From the NCBI RefSeq assembly GCF_015694735.1, contig NZ_JADQDP010000003.1:372001-436000 (forward strand): a stretch of DNA of 64,000 bases, given 5' to 3'. A model generated the notes under the pieces. It did not search any database, was not told the DNA's origin, and worked only from the letters and a program-made list of their open reading frames with translations. This stretch comes from Hymenobacter properus (GTDB lineage Bacteria > Bacteroidota > Bacteroidia > Cytophagales > Hymenobacteraceae). The position numbers and the translations under genes were made by a program. This document shows positions 42,606 to 51,196 of the stretch, piece by piece; position 1 is the first letter of the stretch, and every line of letters begins with the position of its first letter.

Positions 42606-43565
42606 TTAGAAATCTTCGTCCAGCGAGAACACATTGTCGTTCCGCTCGCTCATCACGCCGGCTTTCTGGTACTCGGCCACGCGCTTCTCGAAGAAGTTGG
42701 TTTTGCCCTGCACCGAAATCATCTCCATGAAATCGAAGGGGTTGGTGGCGTTGTAAATCTTGCTGCAGCCCAGCGACACCAGCAGGCGGTCGGCCACAAA
42801 CTCAATGTACAGCGACATGGCCTTGGCGTTCATGCCGATGAGGTTCACTGGCAGCGCGTCGGTCACGAACTCCTGCTCAATCGTCACCGCGTCGCGGATG
42901 ATGGCCTGCACCCGCGCCTCGGGCAGCTTGTTCACGAGGTAGCTGTAGAGCAGGCAGGCGAAGTCGCAGTGCAGCCCTTCATCGCGCGAAATCAGCTCGT
43001 TCGAGAACGTCAGCCCCGGCATCAGGCCGCGCTTCTTGAGCCAGAAAATGGAACAGAAAGAGCCCGAGAAGAAAATGCCTTCCACCGCCGCAAAGGCAAT
43101 GAGGCGCTCGGCAAAGTTCTCGGAGTTAATCCAGCGCAGGGCCCACTCGCCCTTTTTCTGCACGGCGGGCACCGTTTCGAGGGCATTGAAGAGGTAATCC
43201 TTCTCCTTGGGGTCTTTGATGTAGGTATCAATCAGCAGCGAATACGTCTCGCTGTGAATGTTTTCCATCATAATCTGGAAGCCGTAGAAGCAGCGTGCCT
43301 CGGGCATCTGCACTTCCTGCATGAAGTTCACGGCCAGGTTCTCGTTTACGATGCCGTCGGAGGCGGCGAAGAAGGCCAGCACGTGCTTGATGAAGTGCCG
43401 CTCGTTGTCGTTCAGGGTGTTCCAGTCCTTCTGGTCCTGCGAGAGGTCGATTTCCTCCGCCGTCCAGAACGAGGCCTGCGACTTCTTGTAGTACTGCCAC
43501 ACCTCATCGTTCTGGATGGGGAAAAGCACAAAGCGGTTGGGATTTTCGGCGAGGAGGGGCTCCAT
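42606..43565 (-). CDS. nrdB: ribonucleoside-diphosphate reductase subunit beta (class I)
   Basis: Radical-generating small subunit, 319 residues. Metal-ligand and radical segments are visible: [19 protein letters not shown] and [12 protein letters not shown] (first helix pair), [28 protein letters not shown] (Glu and His ligands), and [16 protein letters not shown] (Glu/His ligands). The C-terminal [11 protein letters not shown] is the tail that docks on NrdA. DnaA-box-like sites lie 210-320 bp upstream, and a TATATTTG -7 box is at 43677-43684 on the minus strand. It is separated from nrdA by four unrelated genes. Confidence 0.95.
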   Translation of the reverse strand: MEPLLAENPNRFVLFPIQNDEVWQYYKKSQASFWTAEEIDLSQDQKDWNTLNDNERHFIKHVLAFFAASDGIVNENLAVNFMQEVQMPEARCFYGFQIMMENIHSETYSLLIDTYIKDPKEKDYLFNALETVPAVQKKGEWALRWINSENFAERLIAFAAVEGIFFSGSFCSIFWLKKRGLMPGLTFSNELISRDEGLHCDFACLLYSYLVNKLPEARVQAIIRDAVTIEQEFVTDALPVNLIGMNAKAMSLYIEFVADRLLVSLGCSKIYNATNPFDFMEMISVQGKTNFFEKRVAEYQKAGVMSERNDNVFSLDEDF

Positions 43566-43778
43566 ATTTTCTCGGGTCTTTGATGACGGATTTCAGCGGG
43601 GAAGGTCGTTCCTCAACTTGCAGCAGCGGGCAGATGTTTGGCTCCCGCGCCGCAGATGAAGTTCACCTTGCTGGTTCAAATATAGGCCCGACCCCTAGGC
43701 CGATGGGCGCCCATCCGAGCTTTTTTCTTCGTTAATTTTTTGCTAAGTCCGGGCTTTTTTCACAGCGCGGCATAGGGG

Positions 43779-43884
43779 TTTTCCACAAGCTAACGACACC
43801 GTTCAATACTAATTTTGCCTCAAAATCAGTTGCTTTTGCCCGAGTTGTCCACATTTCGCCTGTGGATAAGTACACTTGTCCCCA
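43779..43884. promoter_or_regulatory. cluster of DnaA-box-like sites between nrdB and rplU
   Basis: TTTTCCACA at 43779-43787, TTGTCCACA at 43845-43853, TGTGGATAA (the perfect TTATCCACA box in reverse) at 43861-43869, and a weaker TTGTCCCCA at 43876-43884. Boxes 2 and 3 are 7 bp apart in opposite orientation. They may bind DnaA as part of an origin, or as a regulator of nrdB as in E. coli nrdAB. A GTACGTACGTAC palindrome follows at 43897. Confidence 0.55.
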
Positions 43885-44010
43885 AAATTGCTTATTGTAC
43901 GTACGTACCCGGGCGTTTTTCTTCACGGTGCCGTAACACAGCTGCCGGGTGCTTCCGCGGCCTTTTGCGCGCACATTCGGGGGCCAGCCAATGACGATTA
44001 ACAACTTAGG

Positions 44011-44042
44011 TTTGGAATTGCCAAATCAAAGCCGTACTTTTG
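44011..44042 (+). promoter_or_regulatory. promoter of rplU-rpmA
   Basis: TTTG at 44011-44014, a 20-bp spacer, then TACTTTTG at 44035-44042: the full Bacteroidota -33/-7 promoter. The start codon of rplU is 33 bp further on. Confidence 0.8.
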
Positions 44043-44075
44043 CCTTCCCATTTTAGAAAAAACCCGCGAAAGCTG

Positions 44076-44381
44076 ATGTACGCAATTGTTAACATAGCTG
44101 GCCAGCAGACCAAGGTTGAGGCCAACAAATTCGTTTACGCTCACAAACTGGCCGGCAATGTTGGCGACACCGTAACGCTGGGCAACGCCCTGCTGACCGA
44201 TGACAACGGCACCATCACCGTAGGCGCTCCCGAGCTGAACGTTGCCGTAACCGGCACCATTCTCGCCCACGTGAAAGGCGACAAAGTTCTCGTCTTCAAG
44301 AAGAAGCGCCGCAAGGGCTACCAGAAGATGAATGGCCACCGCCAGCAGTTCACCAAAGTAATGATTAACAGCATCGGCTAA
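44076..44381 (+). CDS. rplU: 50S ribosomal protein L21
   Basis: A 101-residue L21: MYAIVNIAGQQTKVEANKFVYAHKLAG at the start, the KVLVFKKKRRKGYQKMNGHRQQFTKVMI segment that contacts 23S rRNA, and family length. The ATG at 44076 is the first after the promoter and gives the canonical N-terminus. It is first gene of a two-gene operon with rpmA (81 bp gap), the usual arrangement. Confidence 0.97.
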   Translation: MYAIVNIAGQQTKVEANKFVYAHKLAGNVGDTVTLGNALLTDDNGTITVGAPELNVAVTGTILAHVKGDKVLVFKKKRRKGYQKMNGHRQQFTKVMINSIG

Positions 44382-44462
44382 TTACCAGCCGTTTGCCTGC
44401 TATCTATCCCATTTTAAACCAGCCGCTACTGGCCATTTGCCGGTAGCAATAGCTTCAATACC

Positions 44463-44738
44463 ATGGCTCACAAGAAAGGTGTCGGCTCGTCCAACAACGG
44501 CCGCGAATCGCATTCCAAACGTCTCGGCATCAAGATTTTCGGGGGCCAGGCCCTCGTTGCCGGCAACATCATCGTGCGTCAGCGCGGCACCAAGCACCAC
44601 GCCGGCGAGAACGTAGGCATGGGCAAAGACCACACGCTGTTCGCCCTCGTTGACGGCGAAGTGTCGTTCAAGAAAGGCCGCAAAGACCGTTCGTTCGTGA
44701 CGGTTATTCCCCGCGAAGTCGTTTCCGTACCGGCTTAA
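44463..44738 (+). CDS. rpmA: 50S ribosomal protein L27
   Basis: A 91-residue L27: [29 protein letters not shown], then [32 protein letters not shown] and a basic [13 protein letters not shown] region. Unlike Firmicutes L27 it has no N-terminal cleavage extension. It completes the rplU-rpmA operon and is followed by a strong terminator. Confidence 0.97.
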   Translation: MAHKKGVGSSNNGRESHSKRLGIKIFGGQALVAGNIIVRQRGTKHHAGENVGMGKDHTLFALVDGEVSFKKGRKDRSFVTVIPREVVSVPA

Positions 44739-44757
44739 TTGCCAGCACGCTAGCATA

Positions 44758-44790
44758 GAAAAGGGCTGCTCCTACCGGGCAGCCCTTTTC
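44758..44790 (+). terminator. intrinsic terminator of rplU-rpmA
   Basis: Stem GAAAAGGGCTGC/GCAGCCCTTTTC (44758-44769 with 44779-44790), with T-run in the 3' arm. It also faces the convergent gene that ends at 44805. Confidence 0.9.
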
Positions 44791-44804
44791 GCGTTTGGTT
44801 TCGC

Positions 44805-45506
44805 TTAGTGGCCGGCCAGCTTAGGCGGCCGCTGATGATTAACCAGATACACCCGTAGATTTACCTGCGAAGCCACAGTCCAGGGCGGCGAAACCTTGGC
44901 TTCAGCGGCGTAAGCGGGCGGGGCCACAATGCCCAGTCCGGCGTTGAGGTCATAGAGCAAGTGCCGGCCGGGTCCGCCGTGCTGGGTGCCGCACAGCACG
45001 AAGAGGGCCGGCGTGACGCGGCCCACCGTCAGGTTGTGGCCACGCCGCCCACCCCGGCCAATTTGGGCCAGTTCCGCGCTGCTTTCCAAGGCCAGGTAAT
45101 TGCCCCAGGGCTCGGGGTGCGCGGCCGCACTGCCGGCGGCTGGTTGGTTGAAGTAGTAGCGGGCGCCGAGGGCAAAGTCGGTAGAAGTGGTAGGAAGCTG
45201 AGCGCGCCGACGTCCGCGGGGCGCACGGCCAGCCGACAAATCGGCTTCCAACTGGCTGTAGAGACTGAAGCGAGGCGTGAAGCGGTATTCCAGCCCCAGC
45301 GAGGAAGGCAACACCAGTTGCCAGCTTTGCTGGTCGGGTAAATAAAAAAGGTGGTTGAGGCGCAAGCCACCCTTGAGCAACAGCCGGGGTGTCCCGGGCG
45401 GCGTGGGTGGCACCTCAGCAGCAGGAAGGACAGCGGCCGTGGCCAATGGCCCCGAAAGCAAGCTGATGCTGAAGGTGAAAAGCTTTAGCGTGCGAACAAT
45501 CGACAT
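44805..45506 (-). CDS. hypothetical secreted, possibly outer-membrane beta-barrel protein
   Basis: A 233-residue protein with a signal peptide (MSIVRTLKLFTFSISLLSGPLATAA) and a body of alternating amphipathic strands, e.g. LLLKGGLRLNHLFYLPDQQ, WQLVLPSSLGLEYRFTPRFSLYSQLEADLSAG and TDFALGARYYFNQP, LYDLNAGLGIV, SQVNLRVYLVN. This looks like an 8-stranded outer-membrane barrel, but no family is recognised and no terminal aromatic signature is seen. The ATG at 45506 begins the signal peptide. Confidence 0.6.
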   Translation of the reverse strand: MSIVRTLKLFTFSISLLSGPLATAAVLPAAEVPPTPPGTPRLLLKGGLRLNHLFYLPDQQSWQLVLPSSLGLEYRFTPRFSLYSQLEADLSAGRAPRGRRRAQLPTTSTDFALGARYYFNQPAAGSAAAHPEPWGNYLALESSAELAQIGRGGRRGHNLTVGRVTPALFVLCGTQHGGPGRHLLYDLNAGLGIVAPPAYAAEAKVSPPWTVASQVNLRVYLVNHQRPPKLAGH

Positions 45507-45713
45507 AGCAGAGAAGCGAGTAAAGCCGAATAGCTGAAATAAAGCGGCCAAAGCACGGCTTTCCACCTTATTTTCAACTGGTAAGCAATATCGCAAATGC
45601 CTTGCAAACTGGTTGGTGCTACTGGCCCAATGGCTGCACTTGCCAAGCCTAACGTTCAGAATACGCGCTGAACATGAGCAGGGCGGCGCATGGTAGCGCT
45701 GCCTTTAATTGCT

Positions 45714-46493
45714 TTACACCGCGGGCAAAGGGTTCAGAGCATAAAGCACGGGCTTGCTGGGGCTGGCGTCCAGCTCCAGGCTGGTAATCTGCAGGTTGAG
45801 CAGGTAGAGGCCGTCGGCTACCTCGTCGGGCACAAAAATCAGCTCGGTGATGGTGGCGGCGTAGCGGGGCTGCGCCGGGTACTGCCAGAAGGCATGATGG
45901 GCCAGCAGCTGGCCGGCGTCTTCTTCGCGGTCGACGCTGGGCAGGTCGAGCAGGAAGTGCTGGACGCGGTGTTCCACCAGCCACTCGGCCAGGGCGGGCT
46001 CGATGTATGTGGGGTTGGTGCCGGAGTACTGGCGGTGGCGCTTGGCCGGGTCGTTGGGCAGGGTGCGCAGCACGAGGGCTTCGGGAATGGCGCGGTCGGG
46101 CTGCAGGGCCAGGGCGGCTTGCAGGTCGGCCAGCATCACCACTAGGTCGCCATTGGGCTGGGGGCGCGGGGCCACGCTCACCAGCCGCGCCACCCACAGG
46201 AAACGGCGCAGGCACTGGTTGAGCGTCACGGCCGGGTCGGGCGAGATGTGGCCGTAGCACTCGGTGTGGGTGCCGTTGCCGTGGGGCGTGACGTGTACAC
46301 GCTGGTAGTTGGTGCTGCCGCCCAGCGCCACGCTGCCCACGAAGCTTCCCACCCGAATGGTGTCGAACTGCACCGGCTCGGCCCAGAAGCAATTCACCTG
46401 CTCGGGGCCGGGTGCCAGGGGCAAGGAAATGTCAAGCGGCGCGGCGGGGTCGAAGCTATAGGTGCGGCCGGCAAAGGGATAGGTGGGAAGCAT
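45714..46493 (-). CDS. cyclase family protein (kynurenine formamidase-like)
   Basis: A 259-residue metal-dependent hydrolase of the cyclase/KynB family. The zinc-binding HxGTHxD motif appears as HGNGTHTE (around residue 70), and the region DISLPLAPGPEQVNCFWAEP begins the fold. The C-terminal HHAFWQYP and TELIFVPDEVADGLYLLNLQI complete it. KynB hydrolyses N-formylkynurenine; other members open cyclic imides. The acidic residue here is Glu rather than Asp. No kynurenine pathway gene is adjacent. Confidence 0.85.
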   Translation of the reverse strand: MLPTYPFAGRTYSFDPAAPLDISLPLAPGPEQVNCFWAEPVQFDTIRVGSFVGSVALGGSTNYQRVHVTPHGNGTHTECYGHISPDPAVTLNQCLRRFLWVARLVSVAPRPQPNGDLVVMLADLQAALALQPDRAIPEALVLRTLPNDPAKRHRQYSGTNPTYIEPALAEWLVEHRVQHFLLDLPSVDREEDAGQLLAHHAFWQYPAQPRYAATITELIFVPDEVADGLYLLNLQITSLELDASPSKPVLYALNPLPAV

Positions 46494-46522
46494 TAGCGGT
46501 TAGCAGTTAGCAGTTAGCAAAG

Positions 46523-46617
46523 AACGTCATGCTGAGCGGAGCCGAAGCATCTCTATTGCGCAACGCAATTAGTTACTCCAGCGGTAGAGATGCTTCGGCT
46601 GCGCTCAGCATGACGTT
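46523..46617. repeat. palindromic intergenic repeat, copy 8 (D-type arm), overlapping a gene end
   Basis: Inverted repeat with arms AACGTCATGCTGAGCGGAGC and the matching ...CTGCGCTCAGCATGACGTT, stem continued by 'cgaagcatctct/agagatgcttcg'. One arm has a single G for C change. It supplies the stop codon of the alpha/beta hydrolase gene that ends at 46605. Its loop (GCGCAACGCAATTAGTTAC) resembles the loop of the copy near 5.7 kb. Confidence 0.88.
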
Positions 46618-47258
46618 GCCAACTCATTCAGAATCCGGCTGATTTTAACGGCCTGGCTAATGATGATGAGGTGGCCGCCGGGCAAGGCATGTTGGCTAAG
46701 CATGGCCCCAGCCGGCAGCAGCCGGTCATGGGTGCCGTGGATGCGGACGATGGGCAACCCCGGCCGGCCCGGCCACTGCAGCAACCGCGCCACAGCCCAG
46801 CGGGTGAAGTCAGGGTCTGTATCGCGCAGGATTTGTTTTAACAGCCGGTATTCACCGCCATTCCGGGCACCGAAAAACCACTTTGCCACACGGGGTAACA
46901 GGGGCAATACCTGTGTCGGCACCAGGCGGTACAGGCCGGTGGCGCGAGCCAGGCGGCCAATCCAAGGCAATTCGCGCGGGCTCATGAAGCTGGAAATGAG
47001 CACTACCCGGGCCAGGGGGCGCAGAGCCGCCACCTCCTGCGCCAGCACCCCTCCAAACGACACACCCACTAGCCAGCAGGGCTGCCCAGCAGGCACGGCC
47101 GACGCCAGCCGGGCCGCGTAGTGCCGCAGTGGCTCGGTGGGGCTTTGTGGGGTTAGCCAACGCAGCACGTGCACTTCGCCATGCAGCCGCAAGAACTGAA
47201 ACACCCGCTCATCGGCACCCAGGCCAGGGATGAGGTAGAAGACGGGCGGCCCGGCCAT
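46605..47258 (-). CDS. alpha/beta hydrolase
   Basis: A 217-residue alpha/beta-hydrolase fold protein: FYLIPGLGADERVF (oxyanion region), GVSFGGVLAQEVAAL with the nucleophile Ser in GxSxG, ISSFMSP after it, a helical lid (ARATGLYRLVPTQVLPLLPRVAKWFFG), and IHGTHDRLLPAG with the Asp, plus a His in GGHLIIIS. Substrate unknown. The last codons (ATSC, then TGA) come from the palindromic repeat, so the natural C-terminus may once have differed. It stops 6 bp from the next gene upstream (47264), suggesting one operon. Confidence 0.88.
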   Translation of the reverse strand: MAGPPVFYLIPGLGADERVFQFLRLHGEVHVLRWLTPQSPTEPLRHYAARLASAVPAGQPCWLVGVSFGGVLAQEVAALRPLARVVLISSFMSPRELPWIGRLARATGLYRLVPTQVLPLLPRVAKWFFGARNGGEYRLLKQILRDTDPDFTRWAVARLLQWPGRPGLPIVRIHGTHDRLLPAGAMLSQHALPGGHLIIISQAVKISRILNELATSC

Positions 47259-47263
47259 GGGGC

Positions 47264-47689
47264 TCAGGTATCGAGGCGCACAAACACGCCTTCGAGGTAG
47301 AAGATGTTGTGCGGCTGCGGGTCGTCATCGTCCAACTCGCCGTCTTCAGTGGCCGGGTACGTCACCGACAGCTTGAGGGCTACGCTGGGCAGCGGCACGG
47401 GTGGCCGGTCGTCGGAGTTGTATTCGAGCAGAGCGGGCCACTCCTGGGCGGCCAGGGCATCGGCTACTTCCTCCTGCAAGGCGTCGGCGCGGTCGTGGGT
47501 CAGGGTCAGGAGTGTGTCGAGGGCCTTAAAGGGCAGGGCGAGGTGAAAGAAATGGGTATCGCCATCGAACAGCGTGGTGGCCCACACGGTCACGTCATCG
47601 GTGTTATCGAAGACGATGGCCACGACGTGAATTTGCTCCACAAAAAAATCAGCATCGTCGGCAATGCTGTCGCTCAATAACTTGACCAC
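47264..47689 (-). CDS. hypothetical acidic protein
   Basis: A protein of about 141 residues from a GTG at 47689 (or a TTG at 47677); an ATG exists only at 47758, where the extra residues are read through an inverted repeat, so the shorter forms are preferred. The body is acidic and beta-rich: DDADFFVEQIHVVAIVFDNTDDVTVWATTLFDGDTHFFHLALPFKALDTLLTL and VALKLSVTYPATEDGELDDDDPQPHNIFYLEGVFVRLDT. No family recognised. It sits 5 bp upstream of the alpha/beta hydrolase gene and is likely co-transcribed with it. Confidence 0.6.
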   Translation of the reverse strand: MVKLLSDSIADDADFFVEQIHVVAIVFDNTDDVTVWATTLFDGDTHFFHLALPFKALDTLLTLTHDRADALQEEVADALAAQEWPALLEYNSDDRPPVPLPSVALKLSVTYPATEDGELDDDDPQPHNIFYLEGVFVRLDT

Positions 47690-47694
47690 AGATG

Positions 47695-47811
47695 AAACGG
47701 ATTTTAGCGGATGAAAACGGATTGTTTGTGGTTTCGCACAAATGTATAGGGCAGCCACAGGTCTACGGACGGCCGCACAAAAAATCCGTTCCCGTCCGCT
47801 AAAATCCGTTT
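47695..47811. repeat. inverted repeat between the hypothetical gene and hemW
   Basis: AAACGGATTTTAGCGGATGA (47695-47714) and the rest of the left arm pair with the right arm 47781-47811 (GTCCGCTAAAATCCGTTT). This is a different repeat type from the palindromes with GTCAT ends. The hemW stop codon overlaps its right end. Confidence 0.8.
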
Positions 47812-48949
47812 AACCGGCGGCCTGGAACAGCTCGAGCGTGATGTGGTCGGCCAGGAGTTTGCCCGCGTCGGTCAGCGTCAGCACTTCGTTTTGGAGGCGG
47901 GCCCAGCCGTTGGCCTGCAGCTCGGCCAGATAAGTGGCGTGGGCGGCCTGCACATCGAAGCCGAGGTGGGTGCGCAGGTGCGCCAGGTCGCAGCCGCGGG
48001 CGGTGCGCAGGGTGGTGAGCAGGTACTCGTTGGCCCGGTCGGTGGCCGTGAGGGCATCCACGGTCACGGGTACTTCGCCGCGTTCGAGCACGGCGGCCAC
48101 GTACTGCGGGTTGTTGGCGAGGGTAAACAGCCGGTTCTCGCCGTCGTAGCTGTGGGCGCTGGGACCCAGGCCGAGGTAGGGCACGCCGCGCCAGTAGTTG
48201 CCGTTGTGGCGGCTCTCGCGGCCGGGCTGGCAGAAGTTGCTGATTTCGTACTGCTCGTAGTCGTGGGCGCGCATGGCGGCCAGCAGCGTTTCAAACTGCG
48301 TGGCCACAAACTCGTCGGGCGCCGCCTTGAACGTACCCTTCTGCAGGCGGTGGCCGAAGGCCGTGCCCGGTTCCACCGTCAGAGCGTAGGCCGACACGTG
48401 CGGGACGCCCAGTGCAAAGGCATTGGCCAAATCGGCTTCCCAAATGTGGTGGCCCGGCGCGGGCACGCCGTAAATCAGGTCGATGGAAATATTCTCGAAG
48501 CCCACGTCCTGGGCTCGGCGCACGGCCGTGGTCGATTCCTCGGCGGTGTGGGCGCGGTTCATCAGCCGCAAGTGGGGTTCGTAGAAGCTTTGTAGCCCGA
48601 TGCTGAGCCGGTTGACGCCGGCTGCCTGCAACTCGCGCAACTTCGGGGCGCTGAGGTCGTCGGGGTTGGCTTCGAGGGTAATTTCAGCCTCTGGAGCCAC
48701 GGCGAAATGGCGGTGGATGGCCGTAAAAACCTGGTTCAGTTCCTCAGCCGTGAGCAGCGACGGCGTGCCCCCCCCGAAGTATATGGTTTCTAGTGTTGGC
48801 TGCGGGCCGAGGTAATGGCGGCGCAGCTCCAGCTCGCGCACCAGGGCTTCCACCAGGCGGCTTTTCAGCTTTAGCGAGGTGCTGAAATGGAAGTCGCAGT
48901 AGTGGCAGGCTTGCTTACAGAAGGGAATGTGGAGGTAGAGGCCGGCCAT
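47810..48949 (-). CDS. hemW: radical SAM family heme chaperone HemW
   Basis: A 379-residue radical SAM protein. The [4Fe-4S] motif CKQACHYC gives C11, C15 and C18, HemW's CxxxCxxC, and is followed by F-H in the third position. Other landmarks are IYFGGGTPSLL, EITLEANPDDL, GVNRLSIGLQSF, SIDLIYGVPA, YEQYEISNFCQPGRESRHNGNYWRG and a C-terminal HemN-type domain (LTATDRANEYLLTTLRTARG, LTLTDAGKLLADHI). HemW inserts heme into apo-proteins rather than acting as coproporphyrinogen oxidase. The ATG at 48949 is chosen; the frame is open far upstream over the divergent Omp85 gene. The stop overlaps an inverted repeat. Confidence 0.93.
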   Translation of the reverse strand: MAGLYLHIPFCKQACHYCDFHFSTSLKLKSRLVEALVRELELRRHYLGPQPTLETIYFGGGTPSLLTAEELNQVFTAIHRHFAVAPEAEITLEANPDDLSAPKLRELQAAGVNRLSIGLQSFYEPHLRLMNRAHTAEESTTAVRRAQDVGFENISIDLIYGVPAPGHHIWEADLANAFALGVPHVSAYALTVEPGTAFGHRLQKGTFKAAPDEFVATQFETLLAAMRAHDYEQYEISNFCQPGRESRHNGNYWRGVPYLGLGPSAHSYDGENRLFTLANNPQYVAAVLERGEVPVTVDALTATDRANEYLLTTLRTARGCDLAHLRTHLGFDVQAAHATYLAELQANGWARLQNEVLTLTDAGKLLADHITLELFQAAG

Positions 48950-49112
48950 GGCAGAGCGGGGCGTATGGGCCCGGGTGATGGGAATGAAACACCGCGTCGG
49001 CGCGCATCGTGCGCTGGCGTTGCACAAAGGTAGAGCGCCCCGTGCCGGGCGGCCCTCGGCGCGCAGCGTTACCTTCGGGAAATTAAAAACCGGCTTTGGC
49101 GTTGTGTCCCCG

Positions 49113-50990
49113 ATGAACAGGTTTATGCGCTGCGTTTGGGGGTGCCTGCTGCTGTTGGCCGGCTTGGCGACTGGCCCGCGCGCCCGCGCCCAAACGCCCG
49201 GCCTCGACCCCAACGCGCCCAACCAGCCGGGCCTAGCCTCCCCGCCCCTGCCGCCGCGCGCGGCCCCGGAGCCGGCCCCTGCCCAGCGCCGCGCCCTGGC
49301 CCACCCGCGGGTGCTGCAGATTGATGCCGAAACCGCTGACCGGGCCATCGTGCGCCGCTACAAGCTGCCGGCCACCGTACCCGACTCGCTGACGGCACTG
49401 CGTGAGGTGCGTGAGCTGGTGCTGGCTCTGCAGGCCGACGCCTACCTCACGGCCTCGGCCGATGAGATGCGCTGGCGACGCGACACGGTGCGGGTGCGTC
49501 TCTACGTGGGCGAGGCCTTCAGCTGGGCCTACCTGCGCAACGGCAACCTCGGCGACGGTCTGATGACCCGCGCGGGCTACCGCGAAAAGCTGTTCCGCCA
49601 AACGCCCTTCCGGCCCGACGACTGGGCCCGGCTGCAGGAGCGCATCCTCACCGAGGCCGAGAACCAGGGCTTCCCTTTTGCCACCGTCGGGCTCGATTCG
49701 CTGCAACTCAGCGGGCACGCCATTGCGGGGCGCGTGGTGCTCAAGCGCGGCCCAGCCGTGGTGTTCGACTCGCTGCAAATCGTGGGCAACACCAAGACCA
49801 AGAAGCGCTTCCTGACCAAGTACCTGCAGATTTTTCCGGAGCAGCCCTTCAGCCAGCAGCGCGTGGCGGCCGCTGCCCAGCTGCTGCGCCAGCTGCCCTA
49901 CCTGCGCCTGCGCGCCGAACCCGAAGTGCGCTTTGCCCGGGGCCGGGCCCGCGTGTACCTGCTGCTTGAAGACCGGCCCAGCAACCAGTTCGACGCCATT
50001 GTGGGCATTTTGCCGAACGCCAACGCCAGCCAAACGAGCGTGCAGTTCACCGGCGACGTCACCATCAACCTGCGCAACATCAAAGGCGGTGGCAAGCAGT
50101 TGGGGCTGCAATGGCGCAAAACCGACGCCCTCTCGCAACTGCTCGATGCGCAGTACGTGCACCCCAATTTCTTCGGCACGCCGCTGGAAGTGTCGGGCAC
50201 CTTTAACCTTTACAACCAAACCAACAGCTTTCTGACGGTGCGGCCGCGCCTGCAAATCACCTACCCCACGGTGCGGGCTGGGCGCGTCAGCTTTTTCGCG
50301 GAGCAGCGCAGTTCGCAGCTGACTTACGACAGCATCACGTACGCCAATCTGCGCCAGTTGCCCGAGGAAATCGACTCGAAATACACCTCTTACGGGCTGG
50401 GCTACGCCTGGACTAGCCTCGACGACCTGTTTTTCCCGCACCGCGGCTACCTCCTCAACGGTCAGGCCGCGGTGGGCACCAAGGCCATCACCCAGAACGC
50501 CCAAATTCCGACTGAATTCTACAGCGGCGTGCCCCTGCACACCACCCAAACCTCCTTTGCCCTGCGGGCCGAGCGCTACTTTCCGGTGAAGCGGGCCGGG
50601 GTGCTGCTCGTGCGCCTGCGCAACGAAGGTCTGCTCAACCCGCGCCTGTTCACCAACGACTTGCTGCGCCTGGGGGGCCTGAACTCCTTGCGCGGCTTCA
50701 ACGAAAACCAGTTTTACACCAGCTCATTCGCGCTGGCTACGGCCGAATTCCGCCAGTTCATCGGCGCCGATTCCTACGTGTTTTTGTTCGCCGACCAAGC
50801 CTATCTGCGCCACGATGCCGCGGACGAGAAGTTCAGCGACCAGCCCACCGGCCTGGGGGCGGGGCTGAGCTTTCGCACCGGGGCGGGTCTGTTTCAGTTT
50901 GTGTACTCGGTAGGCCAGTCCAACTACATTGGGCAGAAGTTTGCTCTCAACGCGTCGAAGATTCACTTCGGGTTGACGAGCCGCTTTTGA
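49113..50990 (+). CDS. Omp85 family outer membrane protein (TamA/BamA-like)
   Basis: A 625-residue outer-membrane assembly-type protein. Signal peptide to about residue 27, then a Pro/Ala-rich linker, POTRA-like domains around residues 75-265 (e.g. RVRLYVGEAFSWAYLRNG, GRVVLKRGPAVVFDSLQIVGNTKTKKRFLTKYLQI), and a C-terminal Omp85 barrel with NLRNIKGGGKQLGLQWRK, TSYGLGYAWTSLDDLFFPHRGY and the RLGGLNSLRGFNE motif (the LGG...RGF element of the barrel's L6 loop). Shorter than BamA (about 800 residues), so closer to TamA-like or other Omp85 proteins. It would insert or translocate proteins at the outer membrane. Confidence 0.85.
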   Translation: MNRFMRCVWGCLLLLAGLATGPRARAQTPGLDPNAPNQPGLASPPLPPRAAPEPAPAQRRALAHPRVLQIDAETADRAIVRRYKLPATVPDSLTALREVRELVLALQADAYLTASADEMRWRRDTVRVRLYVGEAFSWAYLRNGNLGDGLMTRAGYREKLFRQTPFRPDDWARLQERILTEAENQGFPFATVGLDSLQLSGHAIAGRVVLKRGPAVVFDSLQIVGNTKTKKRFLTKYLQIFPEQPFSQQRVAAAAQLLRQLPYLRLRAEPEVRFARGRARVYLLLEDRPSNQFDAIVGILPNANASQTSVQFTGDVTINLRNIKGGGKQLGLQWRKTDALSQLLDAQYVHPNFFGTPLEVSGTFNLYNQTNSFLTVRPRLQITYPTVRAGRVSFFAEQRSSQLTYDSITYANLRQLPEEIDSKYTSYGLGYAWTSLDDLFFPHRGYLLNGQAAVGTKAITQNAQIPTEFYSGVPLHTTQTSFALRAERYFPVKRAGVLLVRLRNEGLLNPRLFTNDLLRLGGLNSLRGFNENQFYTSSFALATAEFRQFIGADSYVFLFADQAYLRHDAADEKFSDQPTGLGAGLSFRTGAGLFQFVYSVGQSNYIGQKFALNASKIHFGLTSRF

Positions 50991-51196
50991 GGTGTTTACT
51001 GCGCAGAGAAACCGCCATTTCGTCGGCTTTTTAAGCCTCGAAAATTCGTTTTGTGCCAGCGTGGCCGAAACACAGAATTCTCGACCAATTTATCGGCCAA
51101 TACGGCTGATTTTCAGACAGGATAAGCCCTGATTCGGATTGGTACATCATTTGTAATAGCAGGTACGAAGCCGACGCCTAAACCCGGCTCCCTGCC

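Noticed and set aside
46495..46519. Short tandem GTTAGCA repeats before the cyclase gene
   Set aside because: Only about three 7-8 bp units; too short to support a functional claim.
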